Origin: Pseudomonas beijingensis
Lineage (GTDB): Bacteria; Pseudomonadota; Gammaproteobacteria; Pseudomonadales; Pseudomonadaceae
Reading direction: 5' to 3'
NCBI RefSeq assembly: GCF_030687295.1
Contig: NZ_CP117425.1
Coordinates: 3,414,001 to 3,478,000, forward strand
Length of the DNA: 64,000 nucleotides
This document shows, one piece after another, positions 18,851 through 27,239 of this stretch. The notes beneath the pieces are model-generated. The model was not told the DNA's origin. It saw nothing but the letters and a program-made list of their open reading frames with translations, and did not search any database. How positions within the stretch are numbered: position 1 is the stretch's first letter; every line of letters begins with the position of its first letter. A program made the position numbers and the translations under genes.

Positions 18851-19138
18851 ATGCGTGATTTGACGTTGGCTGAAATCGAGATGATCAGTGGGGCTGTAGG
18901 TCCATTGGGGGCAGTCGCTGGCGCTGCAGCAGCGGGGGCGGGGTATGTTGGAGCCCAGGCAGGAAGCGGTTCGCCGGCCACGTGGACAGGAGCGGGGGCG
19001 GCCATGGTGGGTGGCGCGGTAACTGGATTTTTTACGCCCGCTACCACCGCACAAGCAGCCGGGGCAGCGATGATAGGTTTTTATGGGGGGTTGGCGGGAG
19101 GGTACGTAAGTAGGGGGCTCGGAAATACTGGTGCCTAG
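18851..19138 (+). CDS. microcin-like bacteriocin precursor with ISGA leader
   Basis: A 95-residue precursor. AAAGGAG at 18836-18842 sits 8 nt before the ATG at 18851 and only 2 nt before the ATG at 18845, so MRDLTLAEIEMISGA is the start. This 15-residue leader matches class II microcin leaders (MccV MRTLTLNELDSVSGG, MccH47 MREITESQLRYISGA, from memory). The mature part (about 80 residues) is very rich in Gly and Ala with GxxxG patterns, has no Lys and ends GNTGA. An antibacterial pore-forming or membrane-active role is inferred from leader and composition. No exporter gene lies in the window. Confidence 0.72.
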   Translation: MRDLTLAEIEMISGAVGPLGAVAGAAAAGAGYVGAQAGSGSPATWTGAGAAMVGGAVTGFFTPATTAQAAGAAMIGFYGGLAGGYVSRGLGNTGA

Positions 19139-19357
19139 TTTCTTAGCTTGAATTCGCAGATGGAAGTCCAAGATTGCACTGCGTGGCTGCGTGGCTGAAT
19201 GCGGGGTGGGCTTCTATCGCGAACGTTGGCTTGTAACGGATGACTGCAAGATCGTGGTTGGGTTTTTTTAGTTTGGTGATGTTCAGGTTTGTTTGCGTTG
19301 GTGTGAATGTTTTTTTGTAAATTGGTATGGGTGTCAGTTAATTATTGAGGAGGTGGG

Positions 19358-19576
19358 GTGGGCGCGTTTTTTTGGAGTGAGCTCTGTATGGTGTTGGGTA
19401 CGGGTGGAATATGGGGAGGGGTGGCGCTTCTTGTGATGATGGGTATCTGTTTGTTGATAAAAAAAATTGCTGGGTTTGAATTTTCTCAGCCAGTTAAGTA
19501 TCTGGCTTTCATGGGAGGGAGCTTCATCATAGTGCGCATATGTTCAGAGAGTATGCCTATCCGTTTGTGTGGCTGA
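19358..19576 (+). CDS. small two-helix membrane protein, candidate immunity protein 1
   Basis: A 72-residue protein starting at GTG 19358 with GAGGAGG just upstream. It has two hydrophobic segments (about 10-35 and 46-60) and motifs WSELC, GFEF and RICSES...RLCG. It is a clear paralogue of the next gene. Its position after the precursor, size and topology fit a microcin immunity protein; that is inference. Confidence 0.65.
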   Translation: MGAFFWSELCMVLGTGGIWGGVALLVMMGICLLIKKIAGFEFSQPVKYLAFMGGSFIIVRICSESMPIRLCG

Positions 19577-19653
19577 ATGGCTGGTGATGTTTAATGCCAT
19601 AGATGTTTTCGCCATTTCTATACAAGGGCCATTCCTGATTCGACGGAGGTACT

Positions 19654-20016
19654 ATGGCGGCATTTTCTTGGAGTGAACTTTGTGTAGGGTTCATGGACGT
19701 TCTGTTGGGGCTTGTCGTTATTTTCCTAATGATGACTATTCTTTTATTGTTAAAACGACTGAGTGGCTTTGAGTTGCCTCCACCAGTCAGATTGGCAGTA
19801 CTTGTAATTTTTGCCGTTTTCTTGATGCAAGTCTGCTCGGAAGATGTATCTGTCCCCATGTGCGGTTTACAAAAAACTACCGGCGAGGTTGGGGTGTCAG
19901 TCGGAAGGTATTCGCAGGAGCATCGAGTCACCCCCATCGCGAGCCTGCTCGCGATGATGGCAGCCCATGCACCGCAGAACGCTCTGGAGATTGACCCGCC
20001 CCCACACCCTGCGTAG
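19654..20016 (+). CDS. small two-helix membrane protein, candidate immunity protein 2, with readthrough tail
   Basis: Paralogue of the preceding gene (MAAFSWSELC..., KRLSGFELPPPV, QVCSED...PMCG); start ATG 19654 with GGAGGT. The paralogue stops right after LCG (TGA), but here the codon is TTA. The reading continues for 49 residues through REP-like sequence and ends at 20016, at the edge of the cobW riboswitch. The conserved part is about 71 residues with two membrane helices. The tail is probably an accident of stop loss. Confidence 0.65.
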   Translation: MAAFSWSELCVGFMDVLLGLVVIFLMMTILLLLKRLSGFELPPPVRLAVLVIFAVFLMQVCSEDVSVPMCGLQKTTGEVGVSVGRYSQEHRVTPIASLLAMMAAHAPQNALEIDPPPHPA

Positions 20017-20017
20017 C

Positions 20018-20225
20018 CTTGCGCCTTCGAGGTTCTTCGGCATGCGCCGAAGCTAAGAAGGGAACGCGGTCCAAGCCGCGGCTGCCCCCGCAACTGTGAA
20101 CGGTGAGGTTTCTGCAAGGCCACTGTGCATGCCCTTTTACCCAAGGCGCACGGGAAGGCGCAGCAATTGCCAGTCGAGAGACTGGCCCGCCGTCAGCCAG
20201 GAGACCTGCCTCGAGACAGATTCTC
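20018..20225 (+). promoter_or_regulatory. cobalamin riboswitch (controls cobW-cobN-chelatase)
   Basis: Leader with GAAGGGAACGCGGT, GGCTGCCCCCGCAACTGTGA, GGGAAGGCG and the B12 box TCAGCCAGGAGACCTGCC (about 20193-20210). It precedes cobW by about 100 nt. The element mirrors the one at 17862-18062, so both cobalamin units are likely repressed by adenosylcobalamin. Edges approximate. Confidence 0.92.
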
Positions 20226-20325
20226 ACTACAACCGGGCGGGGTGATCCGGTGGCGAAATCTTCCGCTCGCGCTTGTGCCAGCGGTTGTCGTCCCGTTTGC
20301 CCGCCACCTTGCCAAAGGGCATCCG

Positions 20326-21390
20326 ATGAAAACACTGGCCAAACTCTCCGTCACCATCGTCACCGGCTTCCTCGGCTCGGGTAAGACCACCTTGCTGCGG
20401 CACATGCTCGACAACGCCCAGGGCCGGCGTATCGCCGTGATCGTCAACGAGTTCGGCGAGCTGGGCATCGACGGCGAGATCCTCAAGCAGTGTTCCATCG
20501 GTTGCACCGAAGAAGAAGCCAACGGCCGCGTCTATGAGCTGGCCAACGGTTGCCTGTGCTGCACGGTGCAGGAAGAGTTCTTCCCGGTGATGCGTGAACT
20601 GGTGGCCCGGCGTGGTGACCTCGACCACATCCTCATCGAAACTTCTGGCCTGGCCCTGCCCAAGCCGCTGGTCCAGGCCTTCCAATGGCCGGAAATCCGC
20701 AGCGCCTGCACCGTCGATGCGGTGATCACCGTGGTCGACAGCCCGGCCGTGGCCGCCGGTACCTTCGCCGCCTTCCCCGACCAGGTCGATGCCCAGCGCA
20801 AACTCGATCCGAACCTGGATCACGAATCGCCGCTGCACGAACTGTTCGCCGACCAACTGGCAAGCGCCGACCTGGTGATCCTCAACAAGGCCGATCTGAT
20901 CAGCCCTGAAGACCTGGCCAAGGTGCGCCTGGAGGTCGCCGAAGAACTGCCACCGGCGGTCAAGGTCATCGAAGCCAGCAGCGGTCGCCTGCCGCTGGAC
21001 GTGTTGATCGGCCTGGGGGCCGGTTCCGAAGAACACATCGACGGCCGCCACAGTCATCACGACCATCACCACGATGGCGACGATGACGACCACGATCATG
21101 ACGCCTTCGATTCCATTTCCATCGAACTGCCCCAGGCCGACGAAAGCCTGTTGCTGGACGCGCTGACGCAACTGGTGGTCCAGCACGGCGTGCTGCGGGT
21201 CAAGGGTTTCGCGGCAATTCCGAACAAGCCGATGCGCCTGCTGATCCAAGGCGTTGGCACGCGTTTCGACAAACATTTCGACCGCCAGTGGGGCGCCGAC
21301 GAAGTGCGGGTCACCCGTCTGGTGCTGATCGGCCAGGCGCTGGATGCCGCATTGCTCGAAGCGCAGTTGCGCGCCGCTCTCAGCGCCTAA
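20326..21390 (+). CDS. cobW: CobW, GTP-binding metal chaperone of cobalamin synthesis
   Basis: G3E-family P-loop GTPase of 354 residues thought to deliver Co(II) to the CobN chelatase. Walker A is GFLGSGKTTLL, the metal-binding CxCC is NGCLCCTV, and a His/Asp-rich loop HSHHDHHHDGDDDDHDHD precedes the C-terminal domain. Start MKTLAKLSVT at 20326 with AAAGGG upstream; longer in-frame readings run back into the riboswitch and are rejected. It lies 3 bp from cobN. Confidence 0.95.
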   Translation: MKTLAKLSVTIVTGFLGSGKTTLLRHMLDNAQGRRIAVIVNEFGELGIDGEILKQCSIGCTEEEANGRVYELANGCLCCTVQEEFFPVMRELVARRGDLDHILIETSGLALPKPLVQAFQWPEIRSACTVDAVITVVDSPAVAAGTFAAFPDQVDAQRKLDPNLDHESPLHELFADQLASADLVILNKADLISPEDLAKVRLEVAEELPPAVKVIEASSGRLPLDVLIGLGAGSEEHIDGRHSHHDHHHDGDDDDHDHDAFDSISIELPQADESLLLDALTQLVVQHGVLRVKGFAAIPNKPMRLLIQGVGTRFDKHFDRQWGADEVRVTRLVLIGQALDAALLEAQLRAALSA

Positions 21391-21393
21391 GCC

Positions 21394-24300
21394 ATGCACC
21401 TGCTCAGGACCCAGCCCGGCGGTTTTGTATCGGACGACAACATTGCCGACCTGGGGCAAACCCCCGCCGAACTGGTGATCCTGTGCAGCGGCGACTCCAG
21501 CCTGGCGCTGCTGGCCGAAGCGGCGCGGCAGTTGCCGGACGACTACCCGCAGTTTCGCCTCGCCAACCCGATGCAGGTGCAGAACCACGCCTCGGTGGAT
21601 CTGTACTTCGAGGACGTGCTACGTCATGCCAAGGTCATCCTGCTGTCGCTGCACGGCGGCATCGGCTATTGGCGCTACGGCATCGAGCGTCTGATGGAAT
21701 TGGCCGGGCGCGGGGTGAAGTTGATCCTGGTGCCGGGGGATGATCGTCCCGACCCGGAACTCAGTGACCTGAGCAACGTACCCATTGAGGACCGCGACCG
21801 GCTCTGGCAGTTCTTGCGCCAGGGCGGCCTGGGCAATGCCCTGGACTTGTTTCACAACCTCGGCAGTCAATGGTTCGGCCGCGACTACCCGTGGGCCGAG
21901 CCGCAGGCCCTGCCGCGCACGGCGATCTATCATCCCGCAAACACCAACGCCAGCCTCGGCGATTGGCAGGCCGACTGGCAGGTCGATCAACCGGTGGCGG
22001 TGGTGCTGTTCTATCGCTCCCACCTGCAAGCGGCGAACACCGCGTTCATCGACGTGTTCTGCCAGCGCCTGCAAGCGGCAGGGCTCAATCCGCTGCCGAT
22101 TGCCGTGGCCAGCCTCAAGGAACCGGCTTGCCTGGCGCTGGTAGAGGACTGGCTGGACGAAGTGGAAGCAGGGGTGATCCTCAACACCACCGGCTTCGCT
22201 CAATCCAGCCCCGAAGCCCCGCACTTGCGGCCGTTTCGCCGCAACATTCCGGTGATCCAGGCCATTTGCGCCCAGGACAACGAACCCGGCTGGCGTGCCA
22301 GCGAACAGGGCTTGGGACCACGGGACCTGGCGATGCACATTGCCTTGCCGGAGCTGGATGGCCGAATCATCAGCCGCCCGATCAGCTTCAAGGACCTGGC
22401 CTGGCGCAGCGAGCGCAGCCAGAGCGACGTGGTCTGCTACCGCGCTGTGCCCGAACGCATGGATTTTGTCGCCGAACTGGCTCAGCGCTGGACCACCCTG
22501 GCGCGCCTGCCCAACGCAGAAAAGCGCGTGGCGCTGATCCTCGCCAACTACCCGACTCGGGATGGACGTATCGGTAACGGGGTCGGCCTGGATACCCCGG
22601 CGGCGGCGCTGAATATCCTGCGCGCCATGCAAACCGAAGGTTATCCGCTGCCGGCCGAATTGCCTGAGAGCGGCACTGCGCTGATCCAGCAATTGCTCGG
22701 TGGCGTCAGCAACGACCTGGATAGCCTCGACGCGCGTCCGTGTCACCAGAGCCTGGCCCTGGATGCCTACCAGGTCATGTTCGACGCGCTGCCCGAGGCC
22801 AATCGCCAAGCGGTGCTGGAACGCTGGGGTGCGCCGGACAAAGACCCGATGTACCGCGACGGCCGCCTGATGATCGCCGGCCTGCGCCTGGGCCTGACCT
22901 TCGTCGGCATCCAGCCGGCGCGGGGGTATCAGGTCGACCCGAGCGCGGTGTACCACGACCCGGACCTGGTGCCGCCCCACGGTTACCTGGCGTTTTATTT
23001 CTGGTTGCGCCACACCTACGGCGTCCACGGGGTGATCCACGTCGGCAAGCACGGCAACCTCGAATGGCTGCCGGGCAAAGGTGTCGGGCTCTCGGAGAAC
23101 TGCTGGCCGGACGTGCTGCTGGGGCCACTGCCGAACATCTATCCGTTCATCGTCAACGACCCGGGCGAGGGTGCCCAGGCCAAGCGTCGCACCCAGGCGG
23201 TGATCATCGACCACTTGATGCCGCCGCTGACCCGGGCCGAAACCTATGGACCGCTGCGCAACCTCGAGCTGTTGGCGGACGAGTACTACGAGGCGCAGTT
23301 GCTCGATCCGCGCCGCGCCCGGGAGCTGCAACGGGACATCCTCAACCTGGTGCGCGAGACCCACATCGACCGCGAGTTGCAACTGGATGCCGGCCTCGAC
23401 AGCGATGCTGACGCAGCAATCTGGCTGCCGCGCCTGGACACATATTTGTGTGATCTGAAGGAGTCGCAGATCCGTGACGGCCTGCACATTTTTGGTGAAT
23501 CGCCTAGCGGGCGGCTGCGCATCGACACCTTGCTGGCGTTGCTGCGCATTCCCCGGGGTGACGGCAAAGGCGCGCAGTCGAGCTTGTTGCCGGCGCTGGC
23601 CAAGGCGTTCGGGCTGGGTTTCGATCCGCTGGATTGTGCCTTGGCCGAGCCCTGGGCCGGCGATCGTCCCGAAGCGTTGCGCCGGGTCAGCGCCGAGCCT
23701 TGGCGCACCGCTGGCGATACCCGTGAGCGCTTGGAGCTGTTCGCTGCCCAGTTGATCGAGCAGGCGTTGGACGGCACGGTCGAGCAGCTCGACGCGCCGG
23801 GTTGGGAAGGGGTGGGCAGCATCATTGAAAACCTGCGATCCGTCGTCGCTCCGCGCCTGGACGCCTGCGGCCCGGCGGAAATGCGCGGTTTGCTCGATGC
23901 TTTGAGCGGGCGCTTCGTGCCGGCCGGCCCCAGCGGCGCGCCGAGCCGTGGGCGCCTGGACGTATTGCCGACCGGGCGCAACTTCTTCTCGGTGGACGTA
24001 CGCAACCTACCCACCACCACGGCGTGGCGCATCGGTTTCCAGTCGGCCAACTTGATCCTTGAGCGGCACTTGCAGGACCACGGCGATCACCTGCGCCAGC
24101 TCGGCCTGTCGGTGTGGGGCACCGCCACCATGCGCACCGGCGGCGACGACATCGCCCAGGCCATGGCGTTGATGGGTGTGCGTCCGGTGTGGGCCACCGG
24201 CAGCCAGCGGGTCGATGACTTCGAGATCCTGCCGCTGAGCCTCCTGGACCGGCCTCGGGTCGATGTCACCTTGCGCGTGTCCGGGTTCTTCCGGGATGCC

Positions 24301-25167
24301 TTTGCCAACCTGATCCGCTTGTTCGATGCCGCCGTGCAGGCCGTCGCCGCCCTCGATGAACCGGACGATATGAATCCGTTGGCAGCCAAGGTGCGCAGTG
24401 AGCGCGAAGCCTTGCTAGTCTCGGGTCTTGAGCCAGATGCCGCGGCACGCCAGGCCGGCTGGCGGATTTTCGGTGCCAAGCCCGGGGCCTATGGCGCGGG
24501 CGTGCAGGGCGCGATCGACGGTCGCTTGTGGCAGAGCCGCGAGGATCTGGCCGAGGTGTACCTGAACTGGGGTGGCTACGCCTACGGTGCCAGCGATGAA
24601 GGCACCGCCGCCCGCGATCAGTTCTCCCGGCGCTTGAGCCAGGTGCAGGCGGTGCTACAGAACCAGGACAACCGCGAGCACGACCTGCTCGATTCCAACG
24701 ACTATTACCAGTTCCAGGGCGGCATGCTGGCAGCGGTCGAAACCCTCGGTGGCGCCGCGGCGGCCAGTTACCATGGCGATCACAGCCAGCCGGACTTGCC
24801 CAGGATCCGCACCCTGAAGGAAGAGCTCAACCGCGTCATCCGCTCCCGCGCGGCGAATCCGAAGTGGATCGACGGCGTGAAGCGGCACGGCTATAAAGGC
24901 GCGTTCGAGCTGGCGGCGACGGTGGACAACCTGTTTGCCTTCGACGCCACCACCCGGTTGATCGACGACCACCAGTACGCGTTGCTGGCCGATGCCTACC
25001 TGCTCGACCCAGACACCCGGGACTTCGTCCGCCAGCACAACCCCGACGCCTTGCGAGACATGACCGAGCGCATGCTCGAAGCGCAGCAGCGGGGGATGTG
25101 GCAGGCACCGGGGGAGTATCGCGAGGCGTTGGAGAATTTGTTGTTGGACATAGAAGAAGATGGCTGA
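21394..25167 (+). CDS. cobN: cobaltochelatase large subunit CobN
   Basis: Large catalytic subunit (1257 residues) of ATP-dependent aerobic cobaltochelatase, which inserts Co(II) into hydrogenobyrinate a,c-diamide. It carries family segments such as HVGKHGNLEWLPGKG and the C-terminal NPKWIDGVKRHGYKGAFELAATVDNLFAFDAT. The length matches the family and it is uninterrupted. It needs AAA ATPase partners, which the next locus supplies. Confidence 0.96.
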   Translation: MHLLRTQPGGFVSDDNIADLGQTPAELVILCSGDSSLALLAEAARQLPDDYPQFRLANPMQVQNHASVDLYFEDVLRHAKVILLSLHGGIGYWRYGIERLMELAGRGVKLILVPGDDRPDPELSDLSNVPIEDRDRLWQFLRQGGLGNALDLFHNLGSQWFGRDYPWAEPQALPRTAIYHPANTNASLGDWQADWQVDQPVAVVLFYRSHLQAANTAFIDVFCQRLQAAGLNPLPIAVASLKEPACLALVEDWLDEVEAGVILNTTGFAQSSPEAPHLRPFRRNIPVIQAICAQDNEPGWRASEQGLGPRDLAMHIALPELDGRIISRPISFKDLAWRSERSQSDVVCYRAVPERMDFVAELAQRWTTLARLPNAEKRVALILANYPTRDGRIGNGVGLDTPAAALNILRAMQTEGYPLPAELPESGTALIQQLLGGVSNDLDSLDARPCHQSLALDAYQVMFDALPEANRQAVLERWGAPDKDPMYRDGRLMIAGLRLGLTFVGIQPARGYQVDPSAVYHDPDLVPPHGYLAFYFWLRHTYGVHGVIHVGKHGNLEWLPGKGVGLSENCWPDVLLGPLPNIYPFIVNDPGEGAQAKRRTQAVIIDHLMPPLTRAETYGPLRNLELLADEYYEAQLLDPRRARELQRDILNLVRETHIDRELQLDAGLDSDADAAIWLPRLDTYLCDLKESQIRDGLHIFGESPSGRLRIDTLLALLRIPRGDGKGAQSSLLPALAKAFGLGFDPLDCALAEPWAGDRPEALRRVSAEPWRTAGDTRERLELFAAQLIEQALDGTVEQLDAPGWEGVGSIIENLRSVVAPRLDACGPAEMRGLLDALSGRFVPAGPSGAPSRGRLDVLPTGRNFFSVDVRNLPTTTAWRIGFQSANLILERHLQDHGDHLRQLGLSVWGTATMRTGGDDIAQAMALMGVRPVWATGSQRVDDFEILPLSLLDRPRVDVTLRVSGFFRDAFANLIRLFDAAVQAVAALDEPDDMNPLAAKVRSEREALLVSGLEPDAAARQAGWRIFGAKPGAYGAGVQGAIDGRLWQSREDLAEVYLNWGGYAYGASDEGTAARDQFSRRLSQVQAVLQNQDNREHDLLDSNDYYQFQGGMLAAVETLGGAAAASYHGDHSQPDLPRIRTLKEELNRVIRSRAANPKWIDGVKRHGYKGAFELAATVDNLFAFDATTRLIDDHQYALLADAYLLDPDTRDFVRQHNPDALRDMTERMLEAQQRGMWQAPGEYREALENLLLDIEEDG

Positions 25168-25239
25168 CGTGCCTACTCAACAGGCGAGACACAACCCCTG
25201 TGATGGGTTGACCTGTGGCAAAGGGATTTATCTCCACCC

Positions 25240-25329
25240 TGTGGGAGCAAGGCTTGCCCGCGATGGTCGCGCCGCGGTTTAGCAGCTAAACCGCGTTTTC
25301 GTTCATCGCGGGCAAGCCTTGCTCCCACA
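25240..25329. repeat. REP doublet, GGCTTGCCCGCGAT variant
   Basis: TGTGGGAGCAAGGCTTGCCC ... GGGCAAGCCTTGCTCCCACA inverted pair between cobN and the chelatase ATPase gene. It separates two genes that act together and may attenuate downstream transcription or protect mRNA ends. Confidence 0.9.
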
Positions 25330-25376
25330 AGTACTCTGTTCGCATTGACGTTACCGACCACTCTTGAGAATTAGAT

Positions 25377-26381
25377 ATGACCCACACCCCCCATTTCCCG
25401 CTCTCCGCCGTGGTCGGTGCCGATGACCTGAAACTGGCCCTGTGTCTGGCCGCGATCGACCCGAAAATCGGCGGCGTGCTGATCGAAGGCCCGCGGGGCA
25501 TAGCCAAGTCCACGTTGGCTCGGGGCTTGGCGGATCTGCTGGCCAGCGGTCAGTTCGTCACCTTGCCCCTCGGTGCCACCGAAGAGCGGCTGGTGGGCAC
25601 CCTGGACCTGGACGCGGCGCTGGGGGAAGGGCGCGCGCAATTTTCTCCCGGCGTGCTGGCCAAGGCCGACGGTGGCGTACTTTACGTCGATGAAGTGAAC
25701 CTGCTACCCGATCACCTGGTGGATCTGCTGCTCGATGTGGCCGCCAGTGGTACCAACCTGATCGAGCGCGACGGCATTTCCCATCGGCATCCGGCGCGCT
25801 TTGTGCTGATCGGCACCATGAACCCGGAAGAGGGCGAGCTGCGTCCGCAGTTGCTCGACCGTTTTGGCCTGAACGTCGCCCTTGACGGTCACACCGCACC
25901 GGCTGAACGCGGCCAGATCATCCGGCGGCGGTTGGATTTCGACAGCGATCCGCTGGCGTTCTGCGGGCAGTGGGAGATGGCCCAACAGCAGCTGCGCGAA
26001 CGTTGCCAGCAGGCGCGCGACCGCTTGGCCGGGATCGCCCTGGATGACGGGGCATTGGCGCAGATTACCGAGCGTTGTTTTGCCGCCGGGGTCGATGGCT
26101 TGCGCGCCGACCTGGTCTGGCTGCGGGCGGCCCGGGCCCATGCGGCCTGGCGCGGTGCCGACGCGATTGCCGATGAAGACATCGAGGCAGTCGGCGAATT
26201 TGCCTTGCGTCACCGGCGGCGGGGGCATTCGGCACCGGCACCGTCCCAGGCGCCGACGGGAGCGGGGGCGGAAAAAACCGCTGAACCCAATGAAGGCCAG
26301 GGCCAGTGGGGCGACCTGCCGGCCCGGACGTTGCCAACCGGGGCTCGGCGTGACGTGCCGATCTGGCCAAAAAAGCGCTAG
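25377..26381 (+). CDS. chlD: chelatase AAA+ ATPase (ChlI-like small subunit; zero-frame product of chlD)
   Basis: AAA+ ATPase of the magnesium/cobalt chelatase type that would power CobN. The zero-frame product has 334 residues. Walker A reads EGPRGIAKSTLA (Ala in place of the usual Gly before Lys), and Walker B is GGVLYVDEVNLL. The later GTMNPEEGELRPQLLDRFGL resembles the chelatase insert and arginine-finger region. The frame ends WPKKR-stop one codon after a slippery A_AAA_AAG. Shifting to -1 there continues into the VWA part as one 554-residue ChlD-type protein. No separate small-subunit gene is present in the cluster. Confidence 0.88.
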   Translation: MTHTPHFPLSAVVGADDLKLALCLAAIDPKIGGVLIEGPRGIAKSTLARGLADLLASGQFVTLPLGATEERLVGTLDLDAALGEGRAQFSPGVLAKADGGVLYVDEVNLLPDHLVDLLLDVAASGTNLIERDGISHRHPARFVLIGTMNPEEGELRPQLLDRFGLNVALDGHTAPAERGQIIRRRLDFDSDPLAFCGQWEMAQQQLRERCQQARDRLAGIALDDGALAQITERCFAAGVDGLRADLVWLRAARAHAAWRGADAIADEDIEAVGEFALRHRRRGHSAPAPSQAPTGAGAEKTAEPNEGQGQWGDLPARTLPTGARRDVPIWPKKR

Positions 26382-26416
26382 GCATTCGCCCCCGCTCGCC
26401 AGCGGGGGCGAATGCC
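26369..26416 (+). promoter_or_regulatory. programmed -1 ribosomal frameshift signal
   Basis: Slippery heptamer A AAA AAG at 26369-26375, in register with zero-frame codons CCA AAA AAG. A 5-nt spacer follows (26376-26380), then a 16-bp perfect stem: GGCATTCGCCCCCGCT (26381-26396), loop CGCC, AGCGGGGGCGAATGCC (26401-26416). The zero-frame stop TAG (26379-26381) lies in the spacer and first stem base. The geometry matches known bacterial -1 signals such as dnaX. Confidence 0.85.
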
Positions 26417-27040
26417 AGACCCCGTGCCGGGCGACTCGACCAGGGCCGCCAGGGCCGGAGCAAAGCGGCGGCCAGCGGTGCGGTGAACTGGCCGGGGACG
26501 TTGCTCAATGGCCGGCCACGCCGCCATGAAGACGTGCGCTGGCACGCTCGCCATCGCTCGCCCCATGAGCTGTGGCTGGTCATCGTCGATGCGTCGGCCT
26601 CGACCCGTCGTCATCGCGCCTTGAGTGACGGCAAAGGCCTGTTGGCGCAACTGTTCGACGACGCCTACCGACAGCGCGCCCGCCTGGCGCTGTTGACGGC
26701 CAGCGGCATGCAGCCGAACTGGCAGGTACAAGGGCTCAAGGCCTCGGCCGGTCTGCGCGACTGGCTTGATGGCTTGGGCGCCGGTGGCGGAACGCCGTTG
26801 CTGGCGGCGCTGAACGAGGCCGGGCGCTGGCTGGTGGCGCGGCGCAAGCGCTACCCGGCGGAGCAGCAACGGGTCTTGGTGATGACCGACGGACGCGTCA
26901 AGCAGGGGCTTTCACCGTCGCTTCTCGATTGCCCATGCCTGTTGATCGACATCGAAAGAGGCCCGATTCGCCTGGGCCGGGCCCGGCAGTTGGCGGGGCG
27001 GTTGGGGGCTGAGTATCGGCATATCGATGAGGCTGATTGA
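26375..27040 (+). CDS. chlD: chelatase VWA domain (C-terminal part of ChlD, -1 frame)
   Basis: Von Willebrand A domain of a ChlD/CobT-type medium chelatase subunit. From the slip site it reads KK-ALGIRPRSPAGANARPR, a basic linker, then the MIDAS motif DASAST and the ending EYRHIDEAD. No ATG lies between the upstream -1-frame stop and the domain. The only near start is a GTG at 26483 inside the linker (VNWPGTLL), without a clear ribosome binding site, so expression as a fusion with the ATPase is favoured. The fusion would be 554 residues. Independent translation from 26483 (185 residues) is the alternative. Confidence 0.8.
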   Translation, partial: ALGIRPRSPAGANARPRAGRLDQGRQGRSKAAASGAVNWPGTLLNGRPRRHEDVRWHARHRSPHELWLVIVDASASTRRHRALSDGKGLLAQLFDDAYRQRARLALLTASGMQPNWQVQGLKASAGLRDWLDGLGAGGGTPLLAALNEAGRWLVARRKRYPAEQQRVLVMTDGRVKQGLSPSLLDCPCLLIDIERGPIRLGRARQLAGRLGAEYRHIDEAD

Positions 27041-27064
27041 AAGGTGCTGGGACTGTCAGGGCCC

Positions 27065-27158
27065 TATCGCGAGCAAGCTCGCTCCCACATGGGTTTCGTT
27101 GTGAATACATAACCGATGGACACCCGGCCCCCTGTGGGAGCGAGCTTGCTCGCGATGG
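27065..27158. repeat. REP doublet
   Basis: ATCGCGAGCAAGCTCGCTCC then the inverted GTGGGAGCGAGCTTGCTCGC about 45 bp later, with no gene in between. The arms point outward, the reverse of most doublets here. Confidence 0.85.
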
Positions 27159-27239
27159 TATCCCCTCGATTCCAATGAACTGCCCATTTGACCCGCATCA
27201 CTGCACTATGCTCAGGCAGCCCCCTCACAGGAGTGAACC

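Noticed and set aside
20125..20325. N-terminal extension of cobW
   Set aside because: It translates riboswitch sequence; ATG 20326 starts at the conserved CobW N-terminus.
25377..27040. Chelatase break considered as another sequencing error
   Set aside because: The shift is -1, sits on A_AAA_AAG in register with an optimally spaced 16-bp stem, and the split matches known chlD recoding. An error in the A6 run cannot be fully excluded.
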